Origin: JACQFK01 sp964604905
Lineage (GTDB): Bacteria > Planctomycetota > MHYJ01 > JACPRB01
Direction: 5' to 3'
Length of the DNA: 7,442 nt
Assembly: GCA_964604905.1 (NCBI GenBank)
Contig: CAZSCC010000008.1
Coordinates: 1 to 7,442, forward strand
The notes beneath the pieces are model-generated. The model was given only the letters and a program-made list of their open reading frames with translations. It did not search any database and was not told the origin of the DNA. Numbering within the stretch: the stretch's first letter is position 1; each line of letters begins with the position of its first letter. This document shows, one piece after another, positions 1-6,174 of this stretch. A program made the position numbers and the translations under genes.

Positions 1-82
1 CGGCAAGCAGACCCAGGTTCCGTTCCAGCCCCGCGGAGACCGGCCGGTCTACTGCAGCGATTGCTTCAGCAGCCGGAAGTAG
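1..82 (+). CDS. CxxC-x17-CxxC zinc-ribbon protein, C-terminal end (partial)
   Basis: This is the last 26 codons of a gene that begins before the window, ending at TAG 80-82. The tail reads GKQTQVPFQPRGDRPVYCSDCF and then SSRK. It matches the second half of the small CxxC-x17-CxxC zinc-binding domain: exactly 17 residues (GKQTQ...RPVY) precede the CSDC pair. Base 1 is the third base of the preceding codon, and its C is consistent with TGC for the missing cysteine of the first CxxC. These domains usually sit in short proteins or as tails on other zinc-ribbon proteins; the four cysteines are thought to bind one zinc, and the molecular role is unknown. The gene lies upstream of and in the same direction as rpoD. 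The frame and motif are seen directly; the family name is from memory. Confidence 0.75.
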   Translation, partial: GKQTQVPFQPRGDRPVYCSDCFSSRK

Positions 83-276
83 GGATCGCCGGCGGTCGTC
101 GCAAGGAGCGGTGCTTCCGGTACGTTGCTCGAGGCGGAACCCGAAAGAGAGGCCAGGAAGGCCTTAGGAACCCCAGCAGGGTCGTCCTCGTCGAACTGCG
201 GATCGAGGATCGTCCGCAAGGCTGCGCCGGAGAATTCGTGGCTGGACCCGGTTTCAAAGGAGATCATCCCATTCAC
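83..276 (+). promoter_or_regulatory. rpoD leader / intergenic region
   Basis: These 194 nt separate the zinc-ribbon stop codon from the chosen rpoD start. The frame of rpoD stays open leftward to TTG 61, but the translation there (rich in R and G, with no sigma-factor similarity) looks non-coding. I see no convincing -35/-10 pair and no terminator hairpin with a T-run, so I cannot say whether rpoD has its own promoter here or is read through from upstream. The minus strand carries a 72-codon open stretch across this gap, discussed in the findings. Confidence 0.5.
256..263 (+). promoter_or_regulatory. Shine-Dalgarno of rpoD (AAAGGAGA)
   Basis: AAAGGAGA is a near-perfect ribosome binding site and the only strong one upstream of the sigma-factor domains. 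It decides the start. GTG 277 is the first usual start codon in frame after it, although the spacing of about 14 nt from GGAG is long. ATT 271, also in frame, sits at an ideal 8 nt but would be a rare start codon. GTG 289 is too distant. Confidence 0.65.
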
Positions 277-2052
277 GTGGGCAAGACGGTGGGCGGCGCC
301 CGGATTGAGGCGAAAAAGGGCGGTTCCGTCAAGCCTCCCGAGCGGCCGGCGGACGATGCGGTCGAGAACCTGGGCCCGGAGGTCAAGAACCTCATTGAAA
401 AGGGCAAGGAACGCGGCTTCGTCACGGTCGACGAACTCAACAAGGTCCTGCCCGACGACGAGGTCTCCCCCGATAAGCTCGACGCGGTCCTCCAGAAGCT
501 GGACGACCTGGGGATCGAGATGGTCGAAGCCGCCGCCGAGGAGGGCGGCAAGGACGAAGCCGGGCAGGAGCTCGACGAGGAGGCGCGCGGGTACGAAGGG
601 CCCCGGGAGCGGGAGCCCAAGACGCCGGGCGGCACGGCCAAGATCGACGACCCCGTGCGCCTCTACCTCACCCAGATGGGCGAGATCCCGCTCTTGTCGC
701 GCGAGGACGAGCTTCGCCTGGCCAGCCGCATCGATCTCACGCGCAAGCGCTTTCGCGCGAAGGTGCTCGAATCTCCCGTCGCGGTCGCCGAAGCGATCCA
801 GATCCTGGAAGAGGTCAAGAACGGTGACCTGGCGTTCGACCGGACCCTGAAGGCCGACAGCTCCATCGAGTTCCCCAAGATCAACGTCCTCGAGCGCCTG
901 CCCGGGCTGATCGACCGGCTCCGGCAGACCGTGTTCGACTCTCACGAATGCTTCGAGCGGCTGAAGAATCGCCATCTGGGCTCGAAAGAGCGCCGGCGGG
1001 CGGGGCGGCGCCTCCGCGACAACCAGCGCCGTTGCGTCTCGATGCTCGAGGGGATGAACATCCAGACGAAGAAGATCAAGCCGATGATGGAGAGGCTTGA
1101 GGGCCTCTCGCGCAAGTTCGACGAGATCGTCACCGAATCCGAGTCCATCCGGGCCGGTCGCGGAAACGCGCGCCGGCTCACGGCGCTCCAGAGGGAGCTC
1201 GACCAGACCCAGGCCCAGACGCTCGAAGGGCCGGAGGATCTCCGCGCCCGCGTGCGGGACATCCGCGAGCGGTTCGCCGACTACGAGAAGACCAAGCGCA
1301 AGCTCTCCAGCGGCAACCTCAGGCTTGTGGTGGCGATCGGAAAGAGGTACCGGAACCGGGGCCTTACGTTCCTGGATCTCATCCAGGAAGGGAACACCGG
1401 CCTCATGAAGGCCGTGGAGAAGTACGAGTACCGACGCGGGTACAAGTTCTCCACCTACGCCACCTGGTGGATCCGGCAGGCGATCACGCGCGCCATCGCG
1501 GACCAGGGCCGCACGATCCGCATCCCGGTCCACATGATCGAGGCGATGACGAGGATCCGCCAGGTGGCCCGGAAGCTCGCCCAGGAGAACGGCCGGGAGC
1601 CCTCTCTCGAGGAGATCGCCGGCGAATCGGGGATCTCGCTCGAGGAGACCCAGCGCGTCCTCAAGATCTCCAAGTACCCGATCTCGCTCGACCGGCCCGT
1701 GGGCGAAGGCGATGACTCCGATTTCGGGGATTTCTTCGAGGATACGTCGGTGGAGAGTCCGATCGCATCGGTGACGCATCGGATGCTGCGGGACCGGATC
1801 GAGGCGACCCTGCAGTCGCTCTCGTTCCGCGAGCGCGAAATCATCAAGCTGCGCTACGGGCTCGGCGTCGGCTACACGTATACCCTGGAGGAGGTCGGGA
1901 AGATCTTCAAGGTGACCCGCGAGCGCGTGCGCCAGATCGAGGCGAAATCGCTCCGCAAGCTGCAGCATCCGCTGCGTTCCCGGATGCTCGAGGGGTTCAT
2001 GGAGGGGATGCCGGTCCCCGTCGTCGGGAGCGAAGGGGAGAGCCGGGAGTGA
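277..2052 (+). CDS. rpoD: RNA polymerase primary sigma factor (RpoD/SigA type)
   Basis: Housekeeping sigma factor that gives RNA polymerase its -10/-35 promoter recognition; about 591 aa from GTG 277. The domains in order are as follows. Region 1.1 (residues about 36-86, EVKNLIEKGKERGFVTVDEL onward) is the autoinhibitory domain found only in primary sigmas. An acidic linker follows. Region 1.2 (122-154) contains DPVRLYLTQMGEIPLLSRE. A charged, largely helical insert of about 180 aa runs to about 340. Region 2 (342-417) contains LDLIQEGNTGLMKAVEKYEY and FSTYATWWIRQAITRAI. Region 3 spans 418-489. Region 4 (499-571) has the helix-turn-helix YTLEEVGKIFKVTRERVRQIE. All core binding and promoter-reading parts look intact, so this is a group 1 sigma and not an alternative or ECF factor. 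The insert resembles those I remember from Planctomycetota-type RpoD more than the E. coli non-conserved region. The gene ends 10 nt from the convergent DUF1415 gene with no clear terminator between them. Confidence 0.95.
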   Translation: MGKTVGGARIEAKKGGSVKPPERPADDAVENLGPEVKNLIEKGKERGFVTVDELNKVLPDDEVSPDKLDAVLQKLDDLGIEMVEAAAEEGGKDEAGQELDEEARGYEGPREREPKTPGGTAKIDDPVRLYLTQMGEIPLLSREDELRLASRIDLTRKRFRAKVLESPVAVAEAIQILEEVKNGDLAFDRTLKADSSIEFPKINVLERLPGLIDRLRQTVFDSHECFERLKNRHLGSKERRRAGRRLRDNQRRCVSMLEGMNIQTKKIKPMMERLEGLSRKFDEIVTESESIRAGRGNARRLTALQRELDQTQAQTLEGPEDLRARVRDIRERFADYEKTKRKLSSGNLRLVVAIGKRYRNRGLTFLDLIQEGNTGLMKAVEKYEYRRGYKFSTYATWWIRQAITRAIADQGRTIRIPVHMIEAMTRIRQVARKLAQENGREPSLEEIAGESGISLEETQRVLKISKYPISLDRPVGEGDDSDFGDFFEDTSVESPIASVTHRMLRDRIEATLQSLSFREREIIKLRYGLGVGYTYTLEEVGKIFKVTRERVRQIEAKSLRKLQHPLRSRMLEGFMEGMPVPVVGSEGESRE

Positions 2053-2062
2053 GGACCGGGCT

Positions 2063-2602
2063 TCAGGCGGGCGGCGCCGGAGGCCCCAGGCGGCGCAGGG
2101 TCTCGATGTTCCGCGCGGGGATGCCGGCGGCGTCGGGATGCTCGGCCACGGCGCGCGAGAGGCTGGCTTCCCGCAGGATATGGAGCATGGGGTAGGGGGA
2201 ACGGTTGCTGCGGTTCGTCACGTCCTCGGGCCCCGTGCCGGCGAACTGATACCTCGGATGAAAGCTCGCGATCTGGAAGACCCCGGCGAATCCAAGCTCC
2301 TCGACCGTCGCCTCGGCGACCCCCAGGAAGTCGTTGAAGTCCGGAAAGTGGCCGAAGACGGACGGGTGGATGAGCAGGGTGGTATCGACCTTCGCGGGAT
2401 CGAGGGTCTCCAGGAGCCGCAGCTCGGAGGCCAGGTCGGCCTGTAGACGATCGGCCGTCTCCGCGCGGCTCACGAAGTAACGGATCTGCCGGCCGACGTG
2501 CACCGCCTTTGCGAACGGGCACAGGTTGAGGCCGATGACGTCCGCCTCCAGCCACGCCTGCGTCGCGGCGACGACCTCCTCCTCCGATCCGGCGCGGCTC
2601 AC
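2063..2602 (-). CDS. DUF1415 family protein
   Basis: 179-aa soluble protein of the DUF1415 family, whose function is not established. The conserved blocks are visible: GLNLCPFAK (residues 24-32, with Cys28), DTTLLIHP (73-80), DFNDFL (88-93), the signature SFHPRYQFAG (113-122), NRSPYP (133-138) and HILREASL (141-148), followed by the C-terminal NIETLRRLG. The invariant Cys, His, Asp and Asn suggest a catalytic or metal-binding site, but that is inference. There is no signal peptide or membrane segment. The start is GTG 2602, preceded by a G-rich stretch (GGGGGA about 5 nt upstream) that could serve as ribosome binding site; no in-frame ATG is better placed. It is transcribed toward rpoD. The palindromic repeat separates it from the aldo/keto reductase gene upstream, so it probably has its own promoter, though I could not identify one. 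Confidence 0.9.
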   Translation of the reverse strand: MSRAGSEEEVVAATQAWLEADVIGLNLCPFAKAVHVGRQIRYFVSRAETADRLQADLASELRLLETLDPAKVDTTLLIHPSVFGHFPDFNDFLGVAEATVEELGFAGVFQIASFHPRYQFAGTGPEDVTNRSNRSPYPMLHILREASLSRAVAEHPDAAGIPARNIETLRRLGPPAPPA

Positions 2603-2680
2603 GAGGTCCCCCGGGGTTTGATCATGAAGACTAGTGTACGGGTTCCTAAGTCAGGCCCAGTGGATTCGTGAAGATCATTG

Positions 2681-2768
2681 CACCACAAAGGCACAAAGGA
2701 CACAAAGGACCCGAATTCCCTTCCTCTTGATCGAGTTTCTTCTTCGTGTTCTTTGTGACTTTGTGGTG
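2681..2768. repeat. Imperfect inverted repeat (CACAAAGG palindrome)
   Basis: Two 29-nt arms, 2681-2709 and 2740-2768, are reverse complements at 25 of 29 positions, with a 30-nt spacer. The left arm starts CACCACAAAGGCACAAAGG; the right arm ends GTGACTTTGTGGTG. The element is visibly AT-richer than the flanking genes. Similar CACAAAGG/CCTTTGTG palindromes are, from memory, scattered in intergenic regions of several environmental phyla, often near GxxExxY-protein genes. It lies just downstream of the aldo/keto reductase stop codon and upstream of DUF1415. It could fold in RNA and help end transcription from the minus-strand cluster, although no clean T-run follows. Confidence 0.8.
2684..2708 (+). 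repeat. Three tandem CACAAAGG units
   Basis: CACAAAGG occurs at 2684-2691, 2692-2699 and 2701-2708, the last two separated by one A. This tandem array forms most of the left arm of the surrounding inverted repeat. The right arm carries decayed complementary copies (TTCGTG, TTTGTG, TTTGTG). Confidence 0.75.
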
Positions 2769-2800
2769 AGAGACCGCCTCACTCCTTCCCTTGGAGCAAT

Positions 2801-3616
2801 CTAGCCTGCCACGGCCTCGATCCGCCGGATCTCGTCGTCGGTGAGGGTGAAACGATCGCATTCCAGGTCCTCCTTCATGTGCTGCGGGTCGGTCGTGCCC
2901 GTCAGCGGGAGCATGCCGACCTGCCGGGCGAAACGGAAGACGATCGGCGCGAGGTCGGCCCCGGTCCGCTCGCGGATCTCCCGGAAGAGCGGGTCCTGGA
3001 GGACGTCGAGGTTCGCCGTCAGCAGCGAGAACCCCTGGTAGACGATGCCGTGGGCGCGGCAGATCGCGCGCACCTCGCGGTCCCAGCCCCGCACCGCGAA
3101 GCAGCGGTTCTGCACCATCGCGGGCTTGACCGACGCCTTCGAGCACAGGAGTTCCAGTTGCTCCGCCGACACATTGCTCACGCCGATGAGCCGCGTCCTT
3201 TTCTCCCGGTGGATCTCTTCCATGGCTCCCCAGACCGCCCAGTCCTCCGGCGAGAGACCCCGGCGCGTCGAAGGGCCGTGGAGGACGTAGGAGTCGAGAG
3301 TGTCCGTGTGGAGGTGATCGAGCGAGCTCTGGAAGGACTGCCGCACCTGGGTCGCCGGGTCGGCCGAGGCGTCGTAGGGCAGCCGATGGTCCTGGCCGCC
3401 GAGCGAGGTGAACTTGGTCTGGAGGAACAGGTCCTCGCGCCGGATCCCCTTCTCCCGCGCGGCCAGGAGGGCCTCTCCCACGCCGGCCTCGTGGTAGTGC
3501 TTCCGCTGGTTCGCCGTGTCGATCCCCCGGAAGCCGGCCGCGAGGGCCTGCTGCACGAGCTCCGCCGTGGCGTCCTCTTTCCACGCCGTGCCGTAGAGGA
3601 AGGGGGGCAGGGTCAT
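2801..3616 (-). CDS. Aldo/keto reductase
   Basis: 271-aa cytoplasmic NAD(P)H-dependent oxidoreductase of the aldo/keto reductase superfamily, a (beta/alpha)8 barrel. Visible landmarks are GFRGIDTA (residues 28-35, catalytic Asp33), Tyr41, LFLQTKF with Lys68, DSYVLHGP with His113, LIGVSNVS (143-150), MVQNR (167-171), and the cofactor-binding C-terminal part PLTGTTDPQHMKEDLE (237-252). Asp, Tyr, Lys and His make up the family tetrad, but Asp to Tyr is 8 residues here against the usual 5, within a small insertion before GVGEAL. ATG 3616 overlaps the TGA of the upstream hydrolase as ATGA, and no separate ribosome binding site is visible, so translation is probably coupled. The substrate cannot be read from sequence; reduction of a sugar aldehyde or uronate would fit the upstream lyase but is speculative. 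The same frame stays open upstream inside the hydrolase gene, but that part has no reductase similarity. Confidence 0.92.
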   Translation of the reverse strand: MTLPPFLYGTAWKEDATAELVQQALAAGFRGIDTANQRKHYHEAGVGEALLAAREKGIRREDLFLQTKFTSLGGQDHRLPYDASADPATQVRQSFQSSLDHLHTDTLDSYVLHGPSTRRGLSPEDWAVWGAMEEIHREKRTRLIGVSNVSAEQLELLCSKASVKPAMVQNRCFAVRGWDREVRAICRAHGIVYQGFSLLTANLDVLQDPLFREIRERTGADLAPIVFRFARQVGMLPLTGTTDPQHMKEDLECDRFTLTDDEIRRIEAVAG

Positions 3617-4647
3617 GGCCGATACTGTACCGACATCCCCGCCGGGGCGGAACCTTTCGTTGACGCTTCGCCCCGAGGCCGGGCCGACGCGAAGAACCGC
3701 AGCAGCCGCAGGGTCAGCCAATCGAGGCGGCCGGGAAACGGGCCGCCGGCGAAGCCCACGTGGCCGCCCTGCGCCGGCTGTTCGAGCGTCAGCGCCGCGC
3801 CCACCTCGCCGGGTCCCGGCAGGGATCCGCCCGGGATGAAGGGGTCGTTCCGGGCATTGAGCGCCAGGGTGGGAATCTCGATCCCGCGCAGATGGGGCCT
3901 GCTGCTGCCGCGCGCCCAGTAGTCCTCCGCGCTCCGGAAGCCGTGGAGGGGCGCGGTGACCAGGTCGTCGAAGGCGCGGAGCGTGCGCGCGCGCCGGAGC
4001 GCCGCCCTGTCGATCAGCCCCGGGAACCGGCGTTCCTTGGCGAGCGCCTTCGGGATCAGCGTGCGCAGGAAGTTGAGCGCGTAGACGCGGTTCAGGCCGC
4101 GATCGATCGCCGAACCGCTCGCGACGAGGTCGATGGGGGCGGAGACGGCGGCGGCGGCGGTCAGCCACCGGCGGGCGTTCCCGCCTTCGCGCCCCAGCCA
4201 GTTCAGGAGCGCGCTGCCGCCGAGGGAGACGCCCACGGCGAACGCGGGCGCCCGGCCGATCCGCGCGCGGACCGCCTCCAGCATCCAGCCGACCTCGGCA
4301 TGGTCCCCGGAGTGGTAGGCTCGGGGCCGGAGGTTCGCTTCGCCGCTGCAGCCGCGCCAGTGGGGCACCACGCCCCGCCAGCCTTCCCGCGCCGCCGCCC
4401 GCAGGATCGCAGTGGCGTAGTGGGAGCGCGAACTCCCCTCGAGGCCGTGAAAGAGCACCACGACGGGCGACTCGTCCGCGGCCGTTCCGCCGGCGCTCCA
4501 ATCGAAATCGACGAAGTCGCCGTCGGGCGTGGCGACCCGCTCGCGGCGGTAAAGCACGGGCGGTGGACGCAGGAAGAGGTAGGGGTAGATGCTCTGCGCG
4601 TGACGGCCCGGAAGCCAGAGCGGCGCGCGGTAGGCCGGGGAGACCAT
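3613..4647 (-). CDS. yheT: YheT-family alpha/beta hydrolase
   Basis: 344-aa alpha/beta-fold hydrolase of the YheT/ABHD1-3 type, probably a cytoplasmic carboxylesterase of unknown physiological substrate. The N-terminal PLWLPGRHAQSIYPYL (residues 9-24) is the usual YheT opening (a W/G-H-x-Q-[ST]-I pattern). It is followed by VVVLFHGLEGSSRSHY (62-77, oxyanion-hole HG), VPHWRGCSGEAN (94-105), YHSGD (111-115), and the nucleophile elbow GVSLGGS with Ser141. Asp268 (LNARNDPFIP) and His296 (GGHVGF) complete the triad. All catalytic residues are present and the length is typical. ATG 4647 begins just before the conserved N-terminal motif; its ribosome binding site is weak. It starts 50 nt after the pectate lyase stop codon on the same strand and overlaps the aldo/keto reductase start by 4 nt, so it is the middle gene of a likely three-gene transcription unit. 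The 15-nt GGC/GCG-type run near 4147 encodes an Ala stretch (residues 164-167). Confidence 0.92.
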   Translation of the reverse strand: MVSPAYRAPLWLPGRHAQSIYPYLFLRPPPVLYRRERVATPDGDFVDFDWSAGGTAADESPVVVLFHGLEGSSRSHYATAILRAAAREGWRGVVPHWRGCSGEANLRPRAYHSGDHAEVGWMLEAVRARIGRAPAFAVGVSLGGSALLNWLGREGGNARRWLTAAAAVSAPIDLVASGSAIDRGLNRVYALNFLRTLIPKALAKERRFPGLIDRAALRRARTLRAFDDLVTAPLHGFRSAEDYWARGSSRPHLRGIEIPTLALNARNDPFIPGGSLPGPGEVGAALTLEQPAQGGHVGFAGGPFPGRLDWLTLRLLRFFASARPRGEASTKGSAPAGMSVQYRP

Positions 4648-4697
4648 GACCGATGAGCTTACTCGCTTCCCCCGAGCCGGCGCGAACGGAATCTCGC

Positions 4698-6125
4698 CTA
4701 CTTCTTAGCCGCCGCGAGGTACTCGCTCAGGGTCTCGACGTTCCGGCTGAAGACGGCGCTCGAGAGGTAGGCGAAGCCGGCGGCGAACTTCGGCTGGCCG
4801 ACCAGGCGCTCGCCGGCGAACGTCGAGATCCAGCGGCCCTCGCCGTCGAGCTCGCGGACGATCTTCCGGACCTCCGTTTCGAACTCCGCGGCCGGGCGCG
4901 CCTTCGCGGCCGGGACGGCGCCGCTCTTCGCCTCCGCGAAGGCCTTCTCGATCAGGTCGAAGCGGGCCTCCTGCTTCCAGCCGTAATGGTCGGGAGCGGC
5001 GGCGTCGTCGTACGTGAGCTGGTACTTCCCGTCCATGTAGAGCGGCTTGTTGGTGCGGAACTCGGTGTAGCGCGCGACGCGGCCGTCGGGGAGGAGCGAC
5101 TTCCTGTAGTACTCCAGCGCGCGGGGGAGGGGCTCCAGGTACTTCCGGTTCCCCGTGTGGCGCGCGATCCTGAGGAGCGTCTCCATCACGTCCTGCCCCT
5201 CCCAGGCGGTGATCGCCGGCGGCTCGAACTTGCGCGCCCAGATCGGGACCATCTCGTAGCTGTACTGCTGGCACCAGCCCGGCTGCGGGTCGGGCATCTG
5301 GGCGAGGAGGAGGAAGTCGCCCAGCTTCTCGAGCGCGGCCTTGAACGTCGCGTCCTTATAGATCGCGTGCGCCTCGAGGAGCGTCTCGGAGACGGTCCCG
5401 GCGAGGTTGTCGTTCAGCGTGTAGTAGTTCCAGTAGTCCTTCACCCGGCCGTCCGTCTTCCAGTCGTAATCGGGGAATTTCGCCTTGACGACCGGCTTCG
5501 CTTCCACCGGCGCGCTCCACACCTGGGGGAAGGCGCCGTTGGGGAACTGGGCCTTGAGGAGCGCGTCCAGGCCGAACTGGACCGCCTCGTGGATCTCGGC
5601 GTGCTTGAAGCCCAGCGCCTGGTCCGCGCGGATCAGCATCCGGAGCGCCGCCTGGGTCTGGCCGTCGTCGAGGGACGAGGTGTTCCAGCTCCCTCCGTTC
5701 CCCTTCCGATACTTGCCCATCCGGTTGTTCGGGGCGAAGTGGATCGCCTGGGTCCAGCCGCCCGACTGGAGCTGACCGGCGACGAGCGCCCCGGCCGCCT
5801 CCTTCGCGGCCTCGAGGTAGAAGGCGTCGCCCGTCGAGGCGAACGCGCTCAGATACGCCATGCCGACGGTCGGCGTGCCCGGCGGCTGGACGAAGATCGT
5901 ATCGGCCGTGAACTTCCCCTCGCCCCAGCGGTCCTTCAGGTCCGGGCTGTAGTAGTAGAGATATCCGCCGTGGCTGGCGACCTTGGAGCGGTAGAACGCG
6001 GCCGCTTTCTTCAGAGCCTGGGCCGCCTCGCCCCGCAGGGTCGCGGATCCCCGGCGCGCCTCCAGGGCGTCCGGGCCGAGGAGCAGCGTCAGGACCCCAA
6101 GGGCGATCGCGCGGTTCATGTGCAT
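4698..6125 (-). CDS. Secreted PL10-like pectate lyase
   Basis: 475-aa predicted exported polysaccharide lyase resembling the PL10 pectate lyases, which cleave polygalacturonate by Ca2+-dependent beta-elimination in an (alpha/alpha) toroid fold. The N-terminus has a Sec signal: MHMNR, then the hydrophobic AIALGVLTLLLG, with likely cleavage near residue 23; there is no lipobox Cys. Family-like blocks are YLYYYSPDLKDRWGEGK (55-71), TPTVGMAYLSAF (84-95), SLDDGQTQAALRML (151-164), LLKAQFPNGAFPQVW (189-203), YYTLNDNLAGTVSE (234-247), PGWCQQYSYEMVPIWARKFE (282-301) and RYTEFRTNKPLYMDGKY (352-368). The acidic pair 153-154, Asp239, Arg298 and Arg352 are plausible calcium-site or catalytic residues by analogy; I cannot align them firmly. 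ATG 6125 is chosen over ATG 6119 because AGGAGA lies 5 nt upstream. It heads the minus-strand cluster. It is divergent enough that a related toroid hydrolase or lyase on another polysaccharide is possible. Confidence 0.8.
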   Translation of the reverse strand: MHMNRAIALGVLTLLLGPDALEARRGSATLRGEAAQALKKAAAFYRSKVASHGGYLYYYSPDLKDRWGEGKFTADTIFVQPPGTPTVGMAYLSAFASTGDAFYLEAAKEAAGALVAGQLQSGGWTQAIHFAPNNRMGKYRKGNGGSWNTSSLDDGQTQAALRMLIRADQALGFKHAEIHEAVQFGLDALLKAQFPNGAFPQVWSAPVEAKPVVKAKFPDYDWKTDGRVKDYWNYYTLNDNLAGTVSETLLEAHAIYKDATFKAALEKLGDFLLLAQMPDPQPGWCQQYSYEMVPIWARKFEPPAITAWEGQDVMETLLRIARHTGNRKYLEPLPRALEYYRKSLLPDGRVARYTEFRTNKPLYMDGKYQLTYDDAAAPDHYGWKQEARFDLIEKAFAEAKSGAVPAAKARPAAEFETEVRKIVRELDGEGRWISTFAGERLVGQPKFAAGFAYLSSAVFSRNVETLSEYLAAAKK

Positions 6126-6130
6126 TTCAC

Positions 6131-6136
6131 TCTCCT
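6131..6136 (-). promoter_or_regulatory. Shine-Dalgarno of the pectate lyase gene (AGGAGA)
   Basis: The minus strand reads AGGAGA, then GTGAA, then ATG at 6125. This optimal spacing favours the first of two nearby ATGs (6125 over 6119). Confidence 0.75.
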
Positions 6137-6174
6137 AATGGCCTTCGCGGCGGCGTTCTCACCTTCGACGGAGC

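Noticed and set aside
61..276. N-terminal extension of RpoD from TTG 61
   Set aside because: The translation has no sigma-factor similarity, overlaps the zinc-ribbon gene tail, and the strong Shine-Dalgarno lies at 256-263, well inside it.
49..1968. 639-codon open frame on the minus strand opposite rpoD
   Set aside because: A shadow frame: its third positions lie opposite the GC-rich first codon positions of rpoD, and its translation is low-complexity (L, R, D and E-rich) with no recognisable domain. Only the stretch left of 267 is discussed, as a weak candidate.
2603..2680. Promoter for DUF1415 (TACACT-like -10 on the minus strand)
   Set aside because: No -35-like hexamer at 16-18 nt spacing; a 4-of-6 match alone is not support.
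2681..2768. CRISPR or insertion-sequence end
   Set aside because: Only one palindromic pair with 8-9-nt internal units, no regular spacers, no transposase and no target-site duplication visible.
2646..2800. Peptide-like translation (HHKVTKNTKK ... PLCPLCLCG) across the inverted repeat
   Set aside because: This is the usual spurious translation of the CACAAAGG palindrome on both arms, not a protein.
4147..4160. GCG-type trinucleotide run as a microsatellite
   Set aside because: It encodes a short Ala run in the YheT hydrolase and is unremarkable in high-GC coding DNA.
3617..4501. Upstream extension of the aldo/keto reductase frame to a 566-aa protein
   Set aside because: It runs antiparallel to nothing but overlaps the well-supported YheT gene on the same strand in another frame; the extra residues are R, G and P-rich with no domain, and the reductase fold begins at ATG 3616.
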